A program made the position numbers and the translations under genes. Below the pieces are notes generated by a model. It ran no database searches. It had not been told where the DNA came from and saw only the letters and a program-made list of their open reading frames with translations. DNA of 41,919 nt from contig MKVL01000036.1 in the NCBI GenBank assembly GCA_001899205.1, positions 9,528 to 51,446 on the forward strand, read 5' to 3'. Positions 35,221 to 41,919 of this stretch are shown here, one piece after another; position 1 is the stretch's first letter, and each line of letters starts with the position of its first letter. The DNA comes from Mesorhizobium sp. 65-26. Its GTDB lineage: Bacteria > Pseudomonadota > Alphaproteobacteria > Rhizobiales > Rhizobiaceae.

Positions 35221-35335
35221 AATTCGGCAAACTGAGTCGGATGAAGTGATTTGCGAGAACCGGAGCGGAGCGTACGTGCAGTACGTGAGCACCGGAAGCG
35301 CAGGAAATCGCTTCAGGTGGCCAGCCTCCCGAATT
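35221..35335. repeat. 115-bp palindromic intergenic element (RIME-like)
   Basis: Paired segments are centred on ~35278: AATTCGG/CCGAATT at the ends, TGAAGTGATTT (35242-35252) with AAATCGCTTCA (35305-35315), CCGG (35260-35263) with CCGG (35292-35295), and CGTAC/GTACG around a GTGCA loop (35271-35285). It lies between convergent dsbB and HNH genes. Size, position and the GCGTACGT core resemble rhizobial intergenic mosaic elements known from Rhizobium and Sinorhizobium. Confidence 0.7.
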
Positions 35336-35346
35336 ATCGGACGATC

Positions 35347-35904
35347 TCAAGGTTCCAGTTCGACATCCCAGTACAGATAATCCATCCAGCTTTCATGCAG
35401 ATGGTTGGGCGGGAACAGGCGGCCGTTGTTGTGCAGGTCGTGCACCGTCGGCTGGTACGGCTTCTGCAGCGGCCACATCTTGGCCTGCGACGGCATCATG
35501 CCGCCCTTCCTGAGATTGCAGGGCGAGCAGGCGGCCACGACATTCTCCCACGTCGTCGCGCCACCGCGATGGCGGGGGATGACGTGATCGAAGGTCAGGT
35601 CGTCTGGCGTGCCGCAATACTGGCACTGGAAGCGGTCGCGCAGGAAGACGTTGAAACGCGTGAAGGCCGGATGCCGAGACGGCTTCACATAGGCCTTGAG
35701 GCTGACCACGCTCGGCAGCCGCATGGAGAAGGTCGGCGAGGACACAGCCTGCTCGTATTCGGCCACGATGTTGACCCGGTCGAGGAAGACCGCCTTGATG
35801 GCGTCCTGCCATGACCAGAGCGACAGCGGGTAATAGCTGAGCGGACGGTAGTCCGCATTCAGCACCAGTGCTGGAAGCCCATCCGGAGATACGGCAACCG
35901 TCAC
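35347..35904 (-). CDS. HNH endonuclease family protein
   Basis: A 185-residue protein with a zinc-HNH motif. C-Q-Y-C and C-S-P-C frame F-D-H-V-I-P-R-H-R-G-G, followed by W-E-N-V-V-A-A, the H-N-H pattern. The N-terminal half begins P-A-L-V-L-N-A-D-Y-R-P-L-S-Y-Y-P-L, the conserved head of a widespread alphaproteobacterial HNH family. The start is GTG 35904 with AAGGAGG eight bases upstream. No restriction-system methyltransferase is adjacent. Its target DNA is unknown. Confidence 0.9.
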   Translation of the reverse strand: MTVAVSPDGLPALVLNADYRPLSYYPLSLWSWQDAIKAVFLDRVNIVAEYEQAVSSPTFSMRLPSVVSLKAYVKPSRHPAFTRFNVFLRDRFQCQYCGTPDDLTFDHVIPRHRGGATTWENVVAACSPCNLRKGGMMPSQAKMWPLQKPYQPTVHDLHNNGRLFPPNHLHESWMDYLYWDVELEP

Positions 35905-36004
35905 GTCGTTGACCTCCTTGTCCCGCGCATGACCACGAAAATCGACCGATCTTCGCGAGGATCACGCGCAACTTCAAAAAGTCCTGCAGCGTTCCGTGCC
36001 TGTC

Positions 36005-36112
36005 CAAAAATGCATGCGCGGCGCAGCAACCGATTGGCGCGGATACTGTAAGCCCGACATGACAGGGATGTGAAGCGGCTTGTCTAACAAGCGAGGCATC
36101 AAAAATGCATGA
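36005..36112. promoter_or_regulatory. Repeated CAAAAATGCATG and a palindrome upstream of the HNH gene
   Basis: CAAAAATGCATG occurs at 36005-36016 and again at 36101-36112. Between them GCTTGT-CTA-ACAAGC (36079-36093) forms a 6-bp inverted repeat. The group lies 100-200 bases before the HNH GTG and just after the AlkA-type gene stop. It may be regulatory or terminate the glycosylase gene. Confidence 0.4.
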
Positions 36113-36115
36113 TTT

Positions 36116-36775
36116 TCACGCTTTTTCGAGGCTCTCGGAAGGCGGCGCGCCGTCCCTGCCCCGGGTTTCGCGGTAGTAGGCCCAGAAAAGCCGCGATGCG
36201 ACACCCCGCCACGGGCTCCATGATTCGGCCAGCCGGATCAGCGTTTTCTCCGGCGGGCGCGGATCGATGCCGAGCGCATGGCCGACGGCCGTTTGCAACG
36301 CGACATCACGCGCGGGGAAGATGTCGGGATGGCCGGCCGCGAACAGCAGGTAGACCTCGGCCGTCCACGGCCCGATGCCGGAAACGGCCGTCATCGCCGT
36401 GATCGCGTCGGCGGCGTCGAGCGAGCACAGATGGTGAAGGTCGAGCCCGTCGACCACGGCCTGCGAAACGGCGAGCAGCCCGCGCTGCTTCGGCCGCGAC
36501 AGCCCCGCCTCGCGGAAGACGTCCTCCCCGGCAGCCAGGATCGCCTGCGGCGTCAGCGGGTCGACGAGACCGACCAGCCGGCCGAAAATGGCGTCGGCGC
36601 TGGCGCGCGACACTTGCTGCGAGACGATGATGGAGGCCAGGCTGCGGAAGCCCGGCTCGGACAGCCGCAGCGGCACCTCGCCAGCCATGTCGCGCACCTT
36701 TGCCAGGCGCGGGTCGATGATGCAGAGCGCATCCAGCCCTCGCCCTATGTCGTCCAGTGTCGCGATGCGTTGCAT
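36116..36775 (-). CDS. DNA-3-methyladenine glycosylase II (AlkA-like)
   Basis: A 219-residue base-excision repair enzyme. The helix-hairpin-helix S-G-I-G-P-W-T-A-E-V (~133-142) and the following F-P-A-R-D-V-A-L loop with the catalytic Asp mark the HhH-GPD superfamily. S-Q-Q-V-S-R-A-S-A near residue 50 is conserved. There is no 4Fe-4S Cys cluster, so it is AlkA/MAG-like rather than Nth. ATG 36775 is preferred because AAGGA precedes it; ATG 36805 is possible. It is shorter than E. coli AlkA because the N-terminal domain is missing. Confidence 0.88.
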   Translation of the reverse strand: MQRIATLDDIGRGLDALCIIDPRLAKVRDMAGEVPLRLSEPGFRSLASIIVSQQVSRASADAIFGRLVGLVDPLTPQAILAAGEDVFREAGLSRPKQRGLLAVSQAVVDGLDLHHLCSLDAADAITAMTAVSGIGPWTAEVYLLFAAGHPDIFPARDVALQTAVGHALGIDPRPPEKTLIRLAESWSPWRGVASRLFWAYYRETRGRDGAPPSESLEKA

Positions 36776-36845
36776 GATATCCTTGCCGACGAGCGCGCCG
36801 TGCATCCTTTCGGACGCGCAAGGGACGCTCTAATACATCGATGTG

Positions 36846-36893
36846 GCGCATGATCCTTTCTGAAAATCGATCCCGATCTTCGGGCTCAAGCGC
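36846..36893. repeat. Eroded 48-bp rhizobial-type palindromic repeat
   Basis: GCGCATGATCC (36846-36856) and GGCTCAAGCGC (36883-36893) are imperfect inverted arms, with a GAAAATCG/CGATCTTC inner pair. From memory, GCGCATGATC...CCGAAAA...TTCGGG...CATGCGC is a very common intergenic repeat in Mesorhizobium and relatives; this copy has mutations. It lies between the divergent glycosylase and gluQ genes. Confidence 0.55.
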
Positions 36894-36952
36894 GAATGCG
36901 CCGCACAGTAGCAACGGCCGAAAGAGCCGCACAGCATGATTGCCGCCCGAAG

Positions 36953-37828
36953 ATGACGCTCCTGACATTTCGCTTCGCGCCGAGCCCCAATGGCGAGCTG
37001 CACCTTGGCCATGCCTATTCGGCGCTGCTCAATCAGCGCCTGGCCAAGGCCATGGGCGCGCGCCTGCTTCTGCGCATCGAGGACATCGACACCACGCGTT
37101 GCACGCCGCAGCTCGAAGCCGGCATCTATCGTGATCTGGAATGGCTCGGTCTCGATTGGGAAAGGCCGGTGAGGCGCCAGTCCGAGCATTTCGACGCCTA
37201 TGAGGCAGCCCTGGCAGGCCTCATCCGCGAGGAGCTCGTCTATCCTGCCTTCATGAGCCGTGGCGAGATCCGCGCGCTGATCGCCGAGAGCGAACGGCGC
37301 GGCCGCGACTGGCCACGCGACCCCGACGGTGTGCCGCTCTACCCCGACGCCGACAAGGCGCTGCCGTCGAGCGAGCGCAAGCGCCGTATCGCCGCGGACG
37401 AGCCCTTTGCCTGGCGGCTGGACACCGCCGCCGCCCTGGCGCGCGTCGGCAGGGCTCTGTCCTGGCGCGAATTCACGGACGAGACGCTTTCGGCGACGCG
37501 AACCGTCGAGGCCGATCCGCTGGCCTGGGGTGACGTGATCGTGGCGCGACGCGACATCCCGACCAGCTATCACGTCGCCGTTGTCCTCGACGATGCGCTG
37601 CAGGAGATCAGCCATGTCGTGCGCGGCCAGGATCTCTATCTGGCCACGGCGGTGCAACGCCTGCTGCAGGAACTGCTCGGCCTCGCGGCGCCCGGCTATT
37701 ACCATCACCGCCTGGTTCTCGGGCCGGACGGGCGCAAGCTCTCCAAAAGCCTGAAGGACACCGGGCTTTTCGCCCTGCGCCAGGCAGGCGTCACGCCTCA
37801 GGAGGTGCGGCGGATGGTCGACCTCTGA
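36953..37828 (+). CDS. gluQ: Glutamyl-Q tRNA(Asp) synthetase
   Basis: A 291-residue truncated GluRS paralogue that attaches glutamate to queuosine in tRNA-Asp. F-A-P-S-P-N-G-E-L-H-L-G-H (HIGH motif) starts the protein, and K-L-S-K-S (KMSKS) is near residue 265. The GluRS anticodon-binding domain is absent, as expected. The zinc-site Cys of E. coli GluQRS (Y-P-C-F-C) are replaced: here Y-P-A-F-M. ATG 36953 is used although no clear ribosome site is visible. It is divergent from the AlkA-like gene. Confidence 0.92.
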   Translation: MTLLTFRFAPSPNGELHLGHAYSALLNQRLAKAMGARLLLRIEDIDTTRCTPQLEAGIYRDLEWLGLDWERPVRRQSEHFDAYEAALAGLIREELVYPAFMSRGEIRALIAESERRGRDWPRDPDGVPLYPDADKALPSSERKRRIAADEPFAWRLDTAAALARVGRALSWREFTDETLSATRTVEADPLAWGDVIVARRDIPTSYHVAVVLDDALQEISHVVRGQDLYLATAVQRLLQELLGLAAPGYYHHRLVLGPDGRKLSKSLKDTGLFALRQAGVTPQEVRRMVDL

Positions 37829-37951
37829 CCTCGGATACGGTCGCGATCGTTGAATTCCGGTGATGCATGGATCAACGGTTTCGTTTTGCACGCCATCCCG
37901 AACCGGACTAGAGCATCGCTCGAACAACGCTGGGCGATCGGTCGGGCTGGA

Positions 37952-38842
37952 ATGGACAACATCAAGCGGCTCATCCCCGCAACCTTCGTCGTGCTGTGGG
38001 CGACCGGCTTCATCGGCGCGCGCTATGCCATGCCCTGGGCCGAGCCGTTCACCTTCCTGGCGGCGCGCTTCGTCATCGCGGCGCTGCTGATGGCGGGGCT
38101 GATGCTGCTGCGCGGGCCGGCGCGCGCGACCCGGTCCGAGGCCCTGCACGCGGCCGGCGCCGGCGTTTTGATGCACGGCGTCTATCTGGGCGCCGTCTTC
38201 TGGGCTATCCATCGTGGCATGCCGGCCGGGCTCTCGGCCCTGATCGTCGGCCTGCAGCCGCTGATCACGGCGGTGCTGGCGGGCAAGATCCTCGGCGAGG
38301 CCATCCTGCCGCGCCACTGGGCTGGGCTCGCCGTCGGCCTGATCGGCGTGGTGATCGTGCTGTGGCCGAAGCTCGGCGCGCTCGGCGGCGGCGTGACGGC
38401 GGCGACGCTGACCGCGTCCTTCATTTCGGTGCTCGGCATGAGCGCCGGCACGATCTGGCAGAAGCGCTTCGCGTCCGGCGGCGACCTGGTGGCCGCCACC
38501 ATGTGGCAGTATGTCGGCGGCAGCGCGGTGATGATCCTCGCCTCGCTTGCCTTCGAGACCCGCACGGTCGTCATCAATGGCGAGCTCATCTTCGCCATGG
38601 CGTGGCTGGTGCTGGTGCTGTCGATCGGCGCCATCTTCCTACTGATGCTGATGATCCGAGACGGCGAGATGTCGAAGGTCGCCTCGCTGTTCTACCTTGT
38701 TCCGGCAGTAACCGCGCTGATCGCCTGGGCGCTGTTCGGCGAACAGCTCAACCTCGTCCAGATCGCCGGCATGGCGATCGCCACGCTGGGCGTCGGCCTG
38801 GCGACCAACCGCCAGCAGAGGCTGCAGCCGAGCAAGGCCTGA
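37952..38842 (+). CDS. EamA/DMT-family transporter
   Basis: A 296-residue membrane protein with about ten helices in two EamA repeats (~8-135 and ~150-290). F-V-V-L-W-A-T-G-F-I-G-A-R-Y in the first helix and the terminal F-G-E-Q-L-N-L-V-Q-I-A-G-M-A are typical of this branch. It is distinct in sequence from the other EamA protein of the window (12567-13457). ATG 37952 is chosen to match family N-termini; an open frame extends to 37850. No adjacent regulator is present. The substrate is unknown. Confidence 0.85.
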   Translation: MDNIKRLIPATFVVLWATGFIGARYAMPWAEPFTFLAARFVIAALLMAGLMLLRGPARATRSEALHAAGAGVLMHGVYLGAVFWAIHRGMPAGLSALIVGLQPLITAVLAGKILGEAILPRHWAGLAVGLIGVVIVLWPKLGALGGGVTAATLTASFISVLGMSAGTIWQKRFASGGDLVAATMWQYVGGSAVMILASLAFETRTVVINGELIFAMAWLVLVLSIGAIFLLMLMIRDGEMSKVASLFYLVPAVTALIAWALFGEQLNLVQIAGMAIATLGVGLATNRQQRLQPSKA

Positions 38843-38870
38843 ACCCGGTAGGGCGCCTCGGCGGAAAGCT

Positions 38871-39722
38871 TCACCCCACTCTGGCGCGCGCCTCCAGATA
38901 GCGGCTGATCGCGGCGTTGAGCTCGCCGCCGAGAATGAAGATGGCGGAAATGATGTAGAGGAAGACCACCGCGATCATGATCGAGGCCAGCCCCGCATAG
39001 GTCGTCACATAGGACGAGAAATGGTCGAGATAGGTGGCGAAGATGGTCGACCCGACCAGCCAGGCGACCAGCGTGAAGATGATGCCGGGGACGATGGAAA
39101 CGAAGCGGCGCTTGCCGGCCGGCAGCCAGATGTGCACCGCGAACAGGCCGATGACGATCACCGTCGAGGCGATGACGTAGCGCCAAATGGTGATCGTTCC
39201 CATGTAGGGCTTTATCCACTCGAAACGCGCCTCCGCCAGCCTTCCCAGCAGCGGCGCGAACACCAGAAGCAAGCTGATCGCCAGGAAACAGGCCGTGGCG
39301 ATGAGCACGAAGATGATGCTCTGCACTCTTCGGTGGATGAAGCCCCTCGTTTCGGTGACCCGATAAGCGCGGTTGAGTGAGGTGCGCAGCGCCTCGATGC
39401 CGTTCGAGGCGAAGTAGGCGGCAAGCACGACGCCATAGGTCAGAAGGTCGGTACGCCTGACTGTCAGCACGTTCTGCACCTCGATGGCGATCGGCTTGGC
39501 GATCTGTTCCGGCCAGGTGTCGAAGACCAGGTGCACCGCGGTGTCGGCGAAGGCGCTGGCGCCCAGGAAACTGCCCAGCGTGGTGGCGAAGATCAGGAAC
39601 GGAAACAGTGCCATCAGCGAGGTGATCGCCAGGTGACTGGCCATCGCCCATCCGTCGTCGGTGTTGAAATGGCCGACAGCGTCATAGAGCACGCGCCGCA
39701 GGGCAACGATATTCCGCAGCAA
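38871..39722 (-). CDS. YihY/virulence factor BrkB family membrane protein
   Basis: A 283-residue protein with six hydrophobic helices, beginning W-A-M-A-S-H-L-A-I-T-S-L-M-A-L-F-P-F. The G-I-E-A-L-R-T-S-L-N-R-A-Y motif and the late Y-A-G-L-A-S-I-M-I-A-V-V-F-L-Y-I are conserved in the family once called ribonuclease BN. Its role is uncertain and it is not the actual RNase. The start is TTG 39722 with AAGGGAG nine bases upstream. It is convergent with the EamA gene. Confidence 0.88.
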   Translation of the reverse strand: MLRNIVALRRVLYDAVGHFNTDDGWAMASHLAITSLMALFPFLIFATTLGSFLGASAFADTAVHLVFDTWPEQIAKPIAIEVQNVLTVRRTDLLTYGVVLAAYFASNGIEALRTSLNRAYRVTETRGFIHRRVQSIIFVLIATACFLAISLLLVFAPLLGRLAEARFEWIKPYMGTITIWRYVIASTVIVIGLFAVHIWLPAGKRRFVSIVPGIIFTLVAWLVGSTIFATYLDHFSSYVTTYAGLASIMIAVVFLYIISAIFILGGELNAAISRYLEARARVG

Positions 39723-39971
39723 GGACCCGCGCTCCCTTCGATTGTCTCGGTGCGGCGAATATGGGAAGGGAATGCGGGAAATGGCAACCCTTGGACTGAC
39801 TAACGCTGCTTCGGTCGGAAAAGTTGCGCTTCTGTCGCGGCGCGGCGATGCGCGCTATGTGTTAACGCTGGTGCTCGGTGTCGTCGCCGCACTCGCCCGC
39901 ACGCCTTTCGAACCGGTGGCTGCCATCCCTCGCACAGCAGCGCCTGAACACAACCGAACCGGACAGAACCC

Positions 39972-40163
39972 ATGGTCACAGCCCTGAAAATCCTCATCAT
40001 CATCGCCATGTTCGCCGTGGTGGTGGTGTTGATCCGTGGCCTTATCAACATGATGCGCGGCGGCTCCGGCGTCACCTCGAACAAGCTGATGCAGGCGCGC
40101 GTGCTGTTGCAGTTCGTGGCCTTGGTGCTGATCCTGCTGGTCGTGTATCTGACCCGCAAGTGA
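39972..40163 (+). CDS. HIG1 domain-like twin-helix membrane protein
   Basis: A 63-residue protein with two transmembrane helices (~5-26 and ~45-60) joined by a short loop N-M-M-R-G-G-S-G. K-L-M-Q-A-R-V-L-L-Q-F resembles the Q-x3-R-x-R-x3-Q-type motif of HIG1 (hypoxia-induced) proteins, which associate with cytochrome oxidase. It lies 25 bases before the adenosyltransferase gene and may be co-transcribed with it. Confidence 0.8.
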   Translation: MVTALKILIIIAMFAVVVVLIRGLINMMRGGSGVTSNKLMQARVLLQFVALVLILLVVYLTRK

Positions 40164-40188
40164 CCACTGCCGGGAAGGAAAGCCACGC

Positions 40189-40770
40189 ATGGTCAAGCTG
40201 AACAAGATCTACACCCGCACCGGCGACGACGGCACGACCGGGCTCGGCACCGGCGAAAGGCGATTGAAATCGGATCCGCGCGTCGAGGCCTATGGCACGG
40301 TCGACGAGACCAATGCCTGCATCGGCATGGCCCGCCTGCACACCGGCGCCACCCACCCTGCGATCGACGCCATGCTGTCGCGCATCCAGAACGACCTGTT
40401 CGATCTCGGCGCCGACCTTGCTGTGCCCGACGACGGCAAGCCGCTGGAATACGAGCCGCTTCGCATCACCGCCGCGCAGACCGACCGCGTGGAAAAGGAC
40501 ATCGACCTGCTCAACAAGAACCTGCAGCCGCTGAGGTCCTTCGTGCTGAACGGCGGCACACCGGCGGCGGCGGCGCTTCACCTTGCCCGCACCGTGGCCC
40601 GCCGCGCCGAACGGCTGATGGTGGCACTGGCGCAGGATCCCGGCGAGCACGTCAACCGTGACGGGCTGAAATACATCAACCGCGTCTCGGATTTCCTGTT
40701 TGTCGCCGCCAGGGCGGTCAATGACAATGGAAACGCCGACGTGTTATGGGTTCCGGGCAAGAACCGCTGA
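40189..40770 (+). CDS. PduO-type cob(I)alamin adenosyltransferase
   Basis: A 193-residue enzyme that adds the adenosyl group from ATP to cob(I)alamin or cob(I)yrinate diamide. The ATP-binding N-terminus is Y-T-R-T-G-D-D-G-T-T-G-L (~8-19). The conserved helix with R-T-V-A-R-R-A-E-R-L lies near residue 135, and N-R-V-S-D-F-L-F near the end. This is the MMAB/PduO fold, not CobA. GGAAGGAAAG lies upstream of the ATG. Rhizobia make B12 de novo, so this fits the local pathway. Confidence 0.93.
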   Translation: MVKLNKIYTRTGDDGTTGLGTGERRLKSDPRVEAYGTVDETNACIGMARLHTGATHPAIDAMLSRIQNDLFDLGADLAVPDDGKPLEYEPLRITAAQTDRVEKDIDLLNKNLQPLRSFVLNGGTPAAAALHLARTVARRAERLMVALAQDPGEHVNRDGLKYINRVSDFLFVAARAVNDNGNADVLWVPGKNR

Positions 40771-40803
40771 CGGCTGCCGTGCGGCGGAAATAGCAGGCCG
40801 CCG

Positions 40804-41601
40804 ATGTTCATCCCGCTCTACGATACCAACAGACTGCGGCATATCAGGCTGCAATATGTGACCATCGGTCTGATCGTGGTCAACGCGCTGGCCTATCTGG
40901 CCACGACGGTGGGCGGCGAGCAGTTCACCAATGCCGCCGTGCTCGGCCTCGGCTACATCCCGTCCGTGGTCCACCACACCGCGCAGCTCGACCCGCGCTT
41001 CGTCGTCATCCCCGAGAGCCTGAGCTACCTCACCTATTCGTTCCTGCACGCCGACATCTTCCATCTCGGCGGCAACATGCTGTTCCTGTGGGTGTTCGGC
41101 GACAATGTCGAGGATGCGCTCGGCCACTTGCGCTACCTCATCTTCTACCTTGCCTGCGCCGTCGCCGGCGCCTTCTTCCAGGGCCTGGTGGCGTGGGATT
41201 CACAGGTGCCGCTGATCGGCGCCTCCGGCGCCATAGCCGGCGTCGTCACCGCCTACCTGATCCTCTATCCCCGGGTGAAGGTCTGGGTGCTCTTTCTCGC
41301 CCGCATTCCGTTGCGTATCCCCGCTTTCATCCCGCTTCTTCTGTGGATCGTGTTCCAGATCGTCATGTTCGCCGCCGGAGGCGAGGACCAGATCTCGTGG
41401 GCCTGCCATGTCGGCGGCATCATCGCGGGAGCGGTGCTGGTGGTCGTCCTGCGCAGCCGCGGCGTGCCTCTTCTGGCGCCGGCCGACGTCGAGCCGGACG
41501 CCCCTTCCGATCCCACGCCCGGCGTGGCCGAGCCGGACCCACGGCCGGCCGCGCCGCCGCCGCACCGCTGGGGTCGGGGGAGCGCGCCCGGTTCCGACTG
41601 A
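40804..41601 (+). CDS. Rhomboid-family intramembrane serine protease
   Basis: A 265-residue protein with about six transmembrane helices and a cytosolic Pro/Asp-rich tail (~225-265). Catalytic Ser is in G-A-S-G-A-I-A-G (~140) and catalytic His in W-A-C-H-V-G-G (~200). H-L-G-G-N-M-L-F-L-W-V-F-G near residue 90 is the oxyanion/L1 helix region. It should cut membrane proteins within or near the bilayer. Substrates are unknown. Confidence 0.9.
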   Translation: MFIPLYDTNRLRHIRLQYVTIGLIVVNALAYLATTVGGEQFTNAAVLGLGYIPSVVHHTAQLDPRFVVIPESLSYLTYSFLHADIFHLGGNMLFLWVFGDNVEDALGHLRYLIFYLACAVAGAFFQGLVAWDSQVPLIGASGAIAGVVTAYLILYPRVKVWVLFLARIPLRIPAFIPLLLWIVFQIVMFAAGGEDQISWACHVGGIIAGAVLVVVLRSRGVPLLAPADVEPDAPSDPTPGVAEPDPRPAAPPPHRWGRGSAPGSD

Positions 41602-41779
41602 ACCGATTTGATGGGCTTGCGGATATTGACGAGCGCTATCGCCGCAACTACGGAAGCTCTTCGCTACCACCGCGGCGGCCGAAGACCACAATTTCCGCCG
41701 GAAATGTCGGCTTTCGACAACTCTGAAAGGGCACACGCTGCTATAGCGCGCCCGACGATCTTGAAGAGGTGACAGGCAA

Positions 41780-41919
41780 ATGAAGATCTTGGTGCCCGTA
41801 AAGCGGGTTGTGGACGCGAACGTTAAGGTTCGCGTCAAGTCTGACGGTTCGGGCGTCGAGCTTGCGAACGTCAAGATGGCGATGAACCCGTTTGACGAGA
41901 TCGCGGTCGAGGAAGCGAT
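41780..41919 (+). CDS. etfB: Electron transfer flavoprotein beta subunit (start only)
   Basis: The first ~46 residues are present; the gene runs off the right edge. [12 protein letters not shown] and [14 protein letters not shown] are the conserved N-terminus of EtfB, which with EtfA carries electrons from acyl-CoA dehydrogenases to ETF-quinone oxidoreductase. etfA should lie just beyond the window. Confidence 0.95.
   Translation, partial: MKILVPVKRVVDANVKVRVKSDGSGVELANVKMAMNPFDEIAVEEA

Overview
The window is a high-GC chromosomal segment of an alphaproteobacterium of the order Hyphomicrobiales (Rhizobiales), most likely Mesorhizobium or a close Phyllobacteriaceae relative. This rests on gene content and order (lysC, ptsP with a GAF domain, prfA, prmC and a DUF4167 gene in a row; ppiC, argJ, GNAT and mutT together; divergent secA), on rhizobial-type intergenic palindromes, and on the many GTG/TTG starts. 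No database search was possible. Names rest on motifs and remembered family sequences.

Layout. 1-9182 (minus strand) is a housekeeping block: DUF4167 protein (cut by the window edge), prmC/prfA for translation termination, ptsP (EI-Ntr), lysC, and a membrane PAS/GAF-containing diguanylate cyclase. ubiG is divergent at 9340. 10150-15903 looks like an accessory block of three regulator-effector modules: (i) a flavin reductase plus RutA-like LLM monooxygenase, divergent from a winged-helix regulator across a 29-bp operator; (ii) an EamA exporter divergent from a MarR regulator; (iii) a second MarR regulator divergent from a 25-codon reading frame and a four-helix membrane flavin reductase, with a perfect 20-bp palindrome and a second copy 43 bp away.

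15928-18334 is a tight minus-strand run (comF, grxC, nitrilase-family hydrolase, DUF1178). It is followed by a methyltransferase, a lone Flp pilin with a small membrane-protein partner, and mutT/GNAT/argJ. A TetR, small membrane protein and glycosyltransferase group (22564-24479) sits between argJ and ppiC. secA (25713-28442) ends in a strong hairpin.

28728-32208 is the least explained unit. A possible 46-codon peptide, a BcsL-type acetyltransferase, a secreted creatininase-like protein with altered metal-site residues, and a secreted beta-propeller are joined by overlaps of 1-4 bases or a gap of 3 bases. Next come a secreted LapG/BTLCP-type cysteine protease behind a perfect CtrA-type box, an ankyrin protein, tRNA-Leu(CAA) with a clear promoter, a YqaA/DedA protein, dsbB, an HNH endonuclease, an AlkA-type glycosylase, gluQ, a second EamA transporter, a YihY protein, a HIG1 protein, a PduO-type adenosyltransferase, a rhomboid protease and the start of etfB. 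I saw no CRISPR array, insertion sequence, integrase or prophage.
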